NCBI GenBank assembly: GCA_004525685.1
Contig: SPBW01000106.1
Coordinates: 1-8,154 of the forward strand
Source of the DNA: Candidatus Atribacteria bacterium
GTDB taxonomy: Bacteria; Bipolaricaulota; Bipolaricaulia; UBA7950; UBA9294
Direction: 5' to 3'
DNA length: 8,154 nt
Shown: positions 1 to 5,741 of the stretch, piece after piece
Numbering within the stretch: position 1 is the stretch's first letter
How the letters are laid out: the number at the start of each line of letters is the position of its first letter
Position numbers and translations under genes: made by a program
Notes under the pieces: model-generated
Seen by the model: only the letters and a program-made list of their open reading frames with translations
Told to the model about the DNA's origin: nothing
The model's database searches: none

Positions 1-1
1 C

Positions 2-2035
2 ATCGACGGTGCCTATGCCGGATATACGCCCAAGACGCTCTACGTCACACAGGGATTCCATCAAGTCGGCATCACCAAGCCAGGTTACCTGGGATGGCAT
101 GCGGCCACGTTGGTCATCGGCGGCATTACACGAAACATCAATACCACACTGGTTCCGCTATTCCCGACGAATGCATCGCCGACTGCCAATTACACCTATA
201 CGCCTGCCAATCCGCCTGTCGGAGCGTGGGTCCAATTCAACGGATCTGGCTCCAGCGATTCAGACGGAACGATTGCCAGCTACGCATGGAATTTCGGCGA
301 CGGATCGACGGATTCGGGCAGCTCTCAATGGCATCGATTCAATACGTCAGGAACGTTCATTGTTACCTTGACGGTCACAGATAATGATGGCGCAACGAAC
401 ACGATGACGCAGGCCGTGCAGGTTGGATCAAGCAATCAGCCCCCTGTAGCTTCCTTCGTAGCGACACCAACAAACCCGATGATTAATGCGTGGGTCCAGT
501 TCAATGCAACGGCGTCTGCCGATTCGGACGGTTCGATTGTTTCCTATGCGTGGAACTTCGGAGACGGCTCGACAGAGTCCGGCAACTTGGTTTGGCATCG
601 ATTTGTTGCGTCTGGAACCTACATCGTGACATTGACCGTCACAGACGATGATGGCGCGACGGATTCGTCGTCCCAGGCGATCCAGGTGGGGCCATCCAAC
701 CAATCTCCAAGTGCTGCGTTCGCGTTTGTGCCAACCAACCCTCTCGTCAATGCTTGGGTGCAGTTTGATGCAACGACATCGACGGATACCGATGGTTCCA
801 TCGTCAACTACGCATGGAATTTCGGCGACGGCAGCACCGATACCGGAGGCGTTGTCTGGCACCGCTTCTCTGGGGCGGGGACTTACGGCGTGACCCTTAC
901 TGTCACTGACGATGACGGCGCGACAAATACCGTCACACTCCCAATTCTGGTGGGTGGCGCAGTCAATGCCGCTCCGACTGCCGCCTTCTCTACTCTGCCT
1001 GTCTCGCCCACACTTGGCGAGTGGGTTCGGTTTGATGGGACGGCATCAGCAGATTCCGACGGCTCCATCAGTTCGTACCAATGGTCGTTTGGCGATGGAT
1101 CGGCTCCTGTCACGGGCCCAATCGTCTATCACCAGTTCACCTCTGCCGGAACCTACGCTGTGTCTCTGACTGTCACTGACGATGATGGTGCCACGAACAC
1201 GGCCACGCGGAGCTTGGCGATGGGTTCAGCACAACAGGCTCCTGTGGCGCTGTTCACGTTTGCGCCCGCAGTTCCTACGGTCGGCGACTCCGTAGCATTC
1301 AACGCATCCACATCGTATGACGCAGACGGTATCATCGTCAGCTATCGATGGGATCTGAATGGAGATGGCAACGATGATGCGTTTGTCCCCACTGTCAATG
1401 CGACCTACAACAGCCCCGGCATTGCTGCCGTACGGCTGACAGTCATTGACAACGATGGCCTCTCGTCAACGACAACCCAAACCGTCGTCGTCACGGCAAC
1501 TGGTGCCACGCCAGGCGTTCCCTCCATGGGGAACACTCCCGGCGTGTTCGTATGGGGGACCGATTCGTGGCATCTGACGGTCAATGCGGGTGCGGGCTGG
1601 GTCACTCCCCGCGCGTACCGGCTTGAGCTTCGCTCTGACGACCCCTTCCAGAACATTGGACAGTCATCGAGCGGAGGGGTTGTTCCATTGGGCATTGTTC
1701 CCGCGCCGACAGATGCTGGAAGAACCTTGGTGTTTGAGGGCTCGCTCCAAACGGGCAGTGTGGATTACGAATTCCGCGTGCCTGATTCGGGAAAGCTCTG
1801 GATGAAGCTCGAATTCGACATTGACGGAGATGGCACGCTCGACACATCATCGAGTTTCGTCTATCTACGCCATTTGATGGTGCATCCGCCGACGTCTCCG
1901 TTCGTGGTCGGTCTCCCCAGCGGGAGCACGGAGGAGCTGACACCTGATCTCAACTTCAAGATTGGCTTCTCGTTCTCAGAGACCTTGGCGATCGTCATCT
2001 ATACTACGACGATCCTGAACCTAGAAACGCCGTAG
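2..2035 (+). CDS. PEGA/PKD-repeat surface protein, 5' partial
   Basis: The frame is open to the window edge, so the true start lies upstream; 677 residues are visible. A TTG at 110 could be taken as a start but falls inside the first domain. Residues 1-52 read as the end of a PEGA domain (IDGAYAGYTP, then GFHQVGITKPGY). Residues 61-505 are five PKD repeats of 88-91 residues, each with a version of the YAWNFGDGS core and a VTLTVTDDDGATN strand. Residues 506-677 form a domain I do not recognise, containing a DIDGDGTLD calcium-type loop (606-614). PEGA and PKD modules are known as extracellular beta-sandwich folds in adhesins, S-layer-like proteins and secreted enzymes, so a surface or secreted location is likely; the signal peptide would be outside the window. 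No sortase motif or clear membrane anchor is seen at the C-terminus. The substrate is unknown. Confidence 0.93.
   Translation: MDGAYAGYTPKTLYVTQGFHQVGITKPGYLGWHAATLVIGGITRNINTTLVPLFPTNASPTANYTYTPANPPVGAWVQFNGSGSSDSDGTIASYAWNFGDGSTDSGSSQWHRFNTSGTFIVTLTVTDNDGATNTMTQAVQVGSSNQPPVASFVATPTNPMINAWVQFNATASADSDGSIVSYAWNFGDGSTESGNLVWHRFVASGTYIVTLTVTDDDGATDSSSQAIQVGPSNQSPSAAFAFVPTNPLVNAWVQFDATTSTDTDGSIVNYAWNFGDGSTDTGGVVWHRFSGAGTYGVTLTVTDDDGATNTVTLPILVGGAVNAAPTAAFSTLPVSPTLGEWVRFDGTASADSDGSISSYQWSFGDGSAPVTGPIVYHQFTSAGTYAVSLTVTDDDGATNTATRSLAMGSAQQAPVALFTFAPAVPTVGDSVAFNASTSYDADGIIVSYRWDLNGDGNDDAFVPTVNATYNSPGIAAVRLTVIDNDGLSSTTTQTVVVTATGATPGVPSMGNTPGVFVWGTDSWHLTVNAGAGWVTPRAYRLELRSDDPFQNIGQSSSGGVVPLGIVPAPTDAGRTLVFEGSLQTGSVDYEFRVPDSGKLWMKLEFDIDGDGTLDTSSSFVYLRHLMVHPPTSPFVVGLPSGSTEELTPDLNFKIGFSFSETLAIVIYTTTILNLETP
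182..1516 (+). repeat. Five tandem PKD-domain coding repeats
   Basis: The units are about 182-445, 446-709, 710-976, 977-1243 and 1244-1516, with a period of 264-273 bases. Units 1-4 are close to each other in protein sequence. Unit 5 has diverged: its FGDGS core is replaced by DLNGDGNDD. The 23-base stretch at 281-303 is repeated exactly at 809-831, two units (528 bases) away. This suggests duplication or recombination within the array. Confidence 0.9.
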
Positions 2036-2051
2036 GTCATTGCGACAATCA

Positions 2052-2082
2052 GGGGCCACTCCTTAGAGAGTGGCCCCTTTTT
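2052..2082 (+). terminator. Intrinsic terminator of the PKD gene
   Basis: A perfect 10-bp stem (GGGGCCACTC at 2052-2061 with GAGTGGCCCC at 2068-2077) encloses a 6-base loop and is followed by TTTTT (2078-2082). It starts 17 bases after the PKD-protein stop codon, as expected for a Rho-independent terminator. It separates that gene from the unit beginning at 2174. Confidence 0.95.
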
Positions 2083-2134
2083 CATGTCCCAACAGCGGGA
2101 CTTCAAGTTCCTCCCTCGCTGCATTCCATCTTCA

Positions 2135-2164
2135 TTGCCATCCACATTCCTCAGGCAGTATGAT
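2135..2164 (+). promoter_or_regulatory. Sigma70-type promoter of the 2174 gene
   Basis: A -35-like TTGCCA (2135-2140), an 18-base spacer and a -10-like TATGAT (2159-2164) lie just after the terminator. The expected transcript start is about 2171, only a few bases before the ATG at 2174. The mRNA would therefore be leaderless or nearly so. No Shine-Dalgarno sequence is seen there, which agrees with this. Confidence 0.6.
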
Positions 2165-2173
2165 GACGACAAC

Positions 2174-3514
2174 ATGGAAACTCGAACCCTATCCATTGAT
2201 TGGAGCTTGAATCATCCGTCCATTCAACGTGAGACCTTCTTCGGAAGGTTCTCATTCTCCTCGTATGACGCCGTTCTCATCGACCCACACGAGATACCCC
2301 ATCGCTGGACACACGAGGTCGGGATCAGCGCCGATGGCGTACGCCGCGTGGACTCAACCCGAGATCGCGGACTCAGCAAGACCTTGACTGCATGGATGGG
2401 GAAACGTCGCACCGAATCTGAAGATCTGCTCAAGCGTGCTGGTGGGATTCTCATTTGTCGACTGCGATCGCGAGGCGAGCCTCTAGAAATCTCCTCAGGC
2501 GATGGACCTGTCGAGCATCTGGATCGCTACAGCTGGTTGCCCAGCGTCTCTCTGGTTGATCGGCATCATCAGTTGGTGTTTCCTTCGAATGGACGTTTTG
2601 TCCCTCGCCGAGGACGCGATGTCATTGTCGAAGACTCTGACAGCCCCATCTCGGAATACATCGATCAGTTCCGTGAGTTCTTTGTGTATGACGCGGTGTA
2701 TCAGGATCTCTTGTCTACGCCGATCGAACGGTTCGCCAAGATCCTTGCTCGCAACAAGGTGGGGGATGTGCTCGCCCTTGAGATTCCCTTTGACGAGGGT
2801 CGTCTGATCCTGCTCCCCCCAACTGAAGGAGTCTCTCCATCATACGAAGCATCGGTTCTGCGCGAAGCGATCGATCGCATGATCGACAGGCCCGCGTTCG
2901 CAGCCACTCCGGACTGGCTCCCCAGTTACCCCCTGCCAGGCGAAGACGCACTCAACGACGAACTGGCGCGCCTCCAGGAGCGCCACGCCGCCTTGACTGA
3001 GAAGATCGCCGAGCTGGACGCCAACAGACAGGATGTGACCAAGTTCAAACGCATGCTGTATACGAGAGGCCGATTTGCCTACTTGCCCGCCGTCGCCGAT
3101 GGCTTCCGAGCACTCGGATTCGATGTCGAAACAGATGATGGCATGCTCATGCTGCGCGCAGAAGAAGGCGATGCGCTTGTCGTCGCAGCAGCAGCAGAAG
3201 GCGCGAAAGTGGAGCTTCCCGCCTATAGGCAGCTCTTGAGCGCAATCGATCAGGCCGTCACCGATGGCGACGGGCGCCTGAAGGGAATCCTTGTCGTCAG
3301 CGGCTCCCGAGAACTCGATCCCAAACGTCGAGGGACCCAGTTTTCAGAAGGCGTCCTACGTGGATGTACGGACCAAGGGTACTGCATCTTGTCCAGCTTC
3401 CACCTGTTCAAGCTCGTCCAGGAGACGCTTGAGTCGAAGCGCAAGAATCTAGCCAGCCTACGACGACGACTGATCGAGTGCGACGGCGAGTGGAGAGGCG
3501 CGGAGGCCAAGTGA
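2174..3514 (+). CDS. Hypothetical protein with degenerate PD-(D/E)XK-like C-terminal domain
   Basis: The product is a predicted soluble 446-aa protein. I chose ATG 2174 because the earlier in-frame ATG at 2084 sits directly on the upstream terminator's T-run. Residues 1-220 form an alpha/beta region (YDAVLIDP at 31-38, a DRGLSKTL segment near 64, NKVGDVLALEIP then GRLILLPP at 194-216). Residues 258-293 are a probable coiled coil (ELARLQERHAALTEKIAEL). Residues 294-420 recall the restriction-endonuclease-like domain that follows such coiled coils in uncharacterised bacterial proteins: GFDVETDDG, ALVV, YRQLLSAID, KGILVVSG and a closing ILSSFHLFKLV. The position where active members carry an ExK motif reads VVAAAAEGA, so nuclease activity is doubtful. 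The gene overlaps mraY by four bases, implying translational coupling. The fold assignment is from memory of the family pattern; the function is unknown. Confidence 0.85.
   Translation: METRTLSIDWSLNHPSIQRETFFGRFSFSSYDAVLIDPHEIPHRWTHEVGISADGVRRVDSTRDRGLSKTLTAWMGKRRTESEDLLKRAGGILICRLRSRGEPLEISSGDGPVEHLDRYSWLPSVSLVDRHHQLVFPSNGRFVPRRGRDVIVEDSDSPISEYIDQFREFFVYDAVYQDLLSTPIERFAKILARNKVGDVLALEIPFDEGRLILLPPTEGVSPSYEASVLREAIDRMIDRPAFAATPDWLPSYPLPGEDALNDELARLQERHAALTEKIAELDANRQDVTKFKRMLYTRGRFAYLPAVADGFRALGFDVETDDGMLMLRAEEGDALVVAAAAEGAKVELPAYRQLLSAIDQAVTDGDGRLKGILVVSGSRELDPKRRGTQFSEGVLRGCTDQGYCILSSFHLFKLVQETLESKRKNLASLRRRLIECDGEWRGAEAK
3502..3514 (+). promoter_or_regulatory. Coupled start of mraY: internal SD and GTGA overlap
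   Basis: GGAGG (3502-3506) lies inside the last codons of the upstream gene, 4 bases before GTG 3511. The stop TGA (3512-3514) overlaps the start codon. This fixes the mraY start and suggests that ribosomes finishing the upstream gene re-initiate on mraY. Confidence 0.8.
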
Positions 3515-4506
3515 GCCTCATCCTCCTAACAAGCATCCTTTTGTTTCCGACTTCTGCTCTGACCTGCCTCGTGTTCGCGCGCTGGATGCAAAAGCACGCG
3601 ATCGGGCAGCAGATCCGCGATGTTGGACCCCAGTCCCACGCCATCAAAGCTGGAACACCCACGATGGGCGGTTTGGTCATCCTTGTTGAGTGGGCACTGG
3701 CTGCACTGATGCTGGGGTGGATTCAGGGATGGCCAGCCAACAGCGGCTTCATCTTGACCTCTGGGTTAGCATTTGGAGCCTTGGGCCTCGTGGATGACGT
3801 TCTCAGTGTCCGGAAGAAACGGTCAACGGGATTGACTGGCTTGCAGAAGATCATCCTGGGAAGCGTCATTTCCATGGGACTGTTCCTTGTCTTTCAGGAT
3901 GCCATTCTTGTCCCACAGCTCATTCCATTCGCGTACAGCACCGTGACACTGCCATGGGTCGCTGGATTTGGGCTTACGTGGATCCTCTTCGTCGCATCGA
4001 CCAACAGCGCCAACCTCACCGATGGACTGGACGGGCTGGCAGGCGGGGTGTCGATCCTCATCCTAGGTGGATTCGTGTTGATGTTCCCGAGTGAGGCCAA
4101 TCTTCTGCTTTGTCTTCCTCTCATCGCAGCCCTTGCTGGATTCCTCTGGCTGAACGTCCACCCTGCCAGCCTCTTCCTGGGCGATGTCGGGTCGTTTGCC
4201 ATCGGCGGCATTGTGGGAGCGTTGGCGTTGGCCAATGGGGCTGCGTTCTTGCTGCCCATTCTGGCGGGTGTGTTTGTCCTTGAGGCCGTGTCCGTCATTC
4301 TCCAAGTGGGCGCCAAGAGACTCACAGGCAGACGTGTGTTCAAGATGAGTCCCCTTCATCACCATTTCGAGGCATCCCGCAATCGAGAAGTCCGTCACTG
4401 GTTGCCTGCCTTCGAATGGCCAGAGTCCAAGGTGACGGCAAGATTCCTTCTTCTCCAAGCCTGTTTTGTTGCCTTGGCCATATGGGCCACAACATCGCAC
4501 AGGTAG
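3511..4506 (+). CDS. mraY: MraY, phospho-N-acetylmuramoyl-pentapeptide transferase
   Basis: This integral membrane enzyme transfers phospho-MurNAc-pentapeptide from UDP to undecaprenyl phosphate, making lipid I, the first membrane step of peptidoglycan synthesis. The product is 331 aa, close to the usual 320-360. Family motifs appear in order: HAIKAGTPTMGG (43-54), the Mg-binding pair D95-D96 in LVDDVLS, NSANLTDGLDGLAGG (165-179), FLGDVGS with D225, and the cytoplasmic signature MSPLHHHFE (279-287). About ten hydrophobic segments are present. I chose GTG 3511 because GGAGG (3502-3506) precedes it by 4 bases and it overlaps the upstream stop as GTGA; starts further upstream would lie well inside the previous gene. 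No murF, murD, ftsW or other dcw-cluster gene adjoins it, which is atypical. Confidence 0.97.
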   Translation: MSLILLTSILLFPTSALTCLVFARWMQKHAIGQQIRDVGPQSHAIKAGTPTMGGLVILVEWALAALMLGWIQGWPANSGFILTSGLAFGALGLVDDVLSVRKKRSTGLTGLQKIILGSVISMGLFLVFQDAILVPQLIPFAYSTVTLPWVAGFGLTWILFVASTNSANLTDGLDGLAGGVSILILGGFVLMFPSEANLLLCLPLIAALAGFLWLNVHPASLFLGDVGSFAIGGIVGALALANGAAFLLPILAGVFVLEAVSVILQVGAKRLTGRRVFKMSPLHHHFEASRNREVRHWLPAFEWPESKVTARFLLLQACFVALAIWATTSHR

Positions 4507-4537
4507 GGGAACAAGGGATATCGAAGGACTGAAGCTT

Positions 4538-4623
<86 letters not shown>

Positions 4624-4635
4624 GATACGAGTGGA

Positions 4636-4664
4636 AGTGTAGAAGGACATCGAAACAGATTCAA
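4636..4664 (-). promoter_or_regulatory. Promoter of the tRNA-Leu gene
   Basis: On the minus strand, TTGAAT (plus-strand 4664-4659), a 17-base spacer and TACACT (4641-4636) form a good sigma70-type promoter. The -10 ends 12 bases before the first tRNA base, leaving a leader of roughly five bases for RNase P to remove. Confidence 0.65.
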
Positions 4665-4765
4665 GCAGTGCAAGCACATCGCGCATGCACATCTCGCGTA
4701 GTGGCATGCTAGGACATCTAGGCGTACACAAGAGGGAGAGATCTAGCTTGTTTCAAGATCACGTA

Positions 4766-4823
4766 TGGCTTCTCGAATCCCCTGTAGAAGCTGCAAGAGA
4801 GCCCTATCGAAGTCTTGGCTTCT
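4766..4823. repeat. Three-copy AGAAGC/GCTTCT element before the Crp-like gene
   Basis: TGGCTTCT occurs at 4766-4773 and again at 4816-4823, 50 bases apart in direct orientation. The inverse AGAAGC lies between them at 4786-4791. The central copy can pair with either outer copy. With the right-hand copy the pairing extends inward (CAAGA 4794-4798 with TCTTG 4813-4817), giving 11 bp with a two-base bulge. The right-hand copy overlaps the predicted -35 of the downstream gene. These could be operator half-sites, but no binding protein is known. Confidence 0.5.
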
Positions 4824-4843
4824 TCTGTAATATCGGTTACAAT
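4815..4843 (+). promoter_or_regulatory. Promoter of the Crp/Fnr-family gene
   Basis: TTGGCT (4815-4820), a 17-base spacer and TACAAT (4838-4843) match the sigma70 consensus well. The predicted transcript start is near 4850, giving a leader of about 23 bases to ATG 4873 or about 92 to ATG 4942. The -35 lies inside an inverted repeat. Confidence 0.6.
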
Positions 4844-4941
4844 CCTGGACGTCTGACCCTGAACAATGGGTGATGAGCGAACAAAAGCAGTGGGGACAGA
4901 CGCTTCATCGGCGATTGGTGAACTCGCCAGAGGGGGTAGGC

Positions 4942-5616
4942 ATGGTCGAACTCAAGGACTTCCGTATTTTCTCAGACCTCAAAGACAAGGAACTGGACAA
5001 GCTCCGTGAAGGCGTTCGCGTCATCAACTACGGACGCGGAGAGATTATTTTCCAAGAAGGCGCACCCGCATTTGGATTCTACTTGATCTTCGATGGCATG
5101 GTTAAGCTCGTCAAACGCAGCATGCGTGCCAAGAGTCAGATTCTCAAGATCGTCGGCCCAGGAGAGATTCTTGGCGAGACGACGCTGTTTGACAAGGGCA
5201 GCCACAACGCCTATGCCAAGACCCTCGATTTGGTCACTGTCGGCTTCATCGAACGCGGCGACTTCTTCTACTTCCTTGAACGACATCCCAAGACGATCTT
5301 CCGCATCTACGAGCGCCTGTCCGAAGAGTTAAAGGCGTTCCAGAACAAGCTTGCAGAGCGCTCCTACTCATCCAGCAAGGAACGACTGGCTCGACTGATT
5401 CTCCACTTGGGCAACAGCGGTGTCGAGCTGTCTCGTGCCGAACTCGCGGAGATGGCAGGCGTTTCCTCCAAGACGGCGATTCGGACACTATCCGAACTGG
5501 AGAGCCGTGGCATCATCGCCATCGAGAGTCGCAAGATCAAGATCCTGCGAGAGCCCTATCTCCAGAAGATTGTCGAGCCGTCTCAATCTGGCTTGAATCC
5601 CAATCTCATCATCTGA
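4942..5616 (+). CDS. Crp/Fnr-family transcriptional regulator
   Basis: The product is a 224-aa cytoplasmic DNA-binding regulator. An N-terminal cyclic-nucleotide-binding-type beta roll (about 5-115) shows GEIIFQEGAPAFGFYLI and GEILGETTLFDKG. A long dimerisation helix (about 117-140) and a C-terminal winged helix-turn-helix (about 145-203) follow; the wHTH contains LSRAELAEMAGVSSKTAIRTLSELE. The arginine-serine pair that binds cAMP phosphate in CRP is replaced by H88-N89, so cAMP is an unlikely ligand. There is no cysteine, so an FNR-type Fe-S cluster is excluded. I chose ATG 4942 because GAGG (4930-4933) lies 8 bases upstream and FRIFSDL then aligns with the usual family N-terminus. The in-frame GTG 4870 and ATG 4873 would add 23-24 residues but lack a Shine-Dalgarno. 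Target genes and signal are unknown; the adjacent kinase pair is one possibility. Confidence 0.9.
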   Translation: MVELKDFRIFSDLKDKELDKLREGVRVINYGRGEIIFQEGAPAFGFYLIFDGMVKLVKRSMRAKSQILKIVGPGEILGETTLFDKGSHNAYAKTLDLVTVGFIERGDFFYFLERHPKTIFRIYERLSEELKAFQNKLAERSYSSSKERLARLILHLGNSGVELSRAELAEMAGVSSKTAIRTLSELESRGIIAIESRKIKILREPYLQKIVEPSQSGLNPNLII

Positions 5617-5732
5617 CGAGAAGATTCAACGTCCCACTTCAAGGTGATCAGTGTCCTTCTGTCACGTGCGCTACGTTCCTATCTTGGTCATAGGCACACA
5701 TTACACGAGCCTGCTCTGACACGTTCAAGGAC

Positions 5733-5738
5733 AGGTGA
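5733..5738 (+). promoter_or_regulatory. SD fixing the TTG start of the kinase
   Basis: AGGTGA sits 3 bases before TTG 5742. It matches the 5' end of the anti-SD pairing region, where short spacing is normal. No ATG or GTG in this frame lies nearer the start of the membrane region. TTG is therefore the likely start. Confidence 0.6.
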
Positions 5739-5741
5739 ATT

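Noticed and set aside
428..1943. Several open frames on the minus strand and in other plus frames within the PKD gene
   Set aside because: They mirror the repetitive PKD coding sequence and show no domain or RBS of their own.
2084..2173. ATG 2084 as start of the 446-aa protein (30 extra residues)
   Set aside because: It lies right after the T-run of the upstream terminator, has no SD, and is upstream of the predicted promoter -10.
3478..3510. ATG 3478 as mraY start
   Set aside because: It would add arginine-rich residues (RRRVERRGG) before the first membrane helix. GTG 3511 has a good SD and a coupled overlap.
4507..4537. Intrinsic terminator between mraY and the convergent tRNA gene
   Set aside because: No stable stem with a T-run was found on either strand.
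5617..5741. Kinase promoter or CRP-type TGTGA-N6-TCACA site in the gap after the Crp-like gene
   Set aside because: Best -35/-10 candidate (TTCTGT-N17-TATCTT) is poor in the -35, and the GTGA/TCAC pair at 5644-5665 has the wrong spacing.
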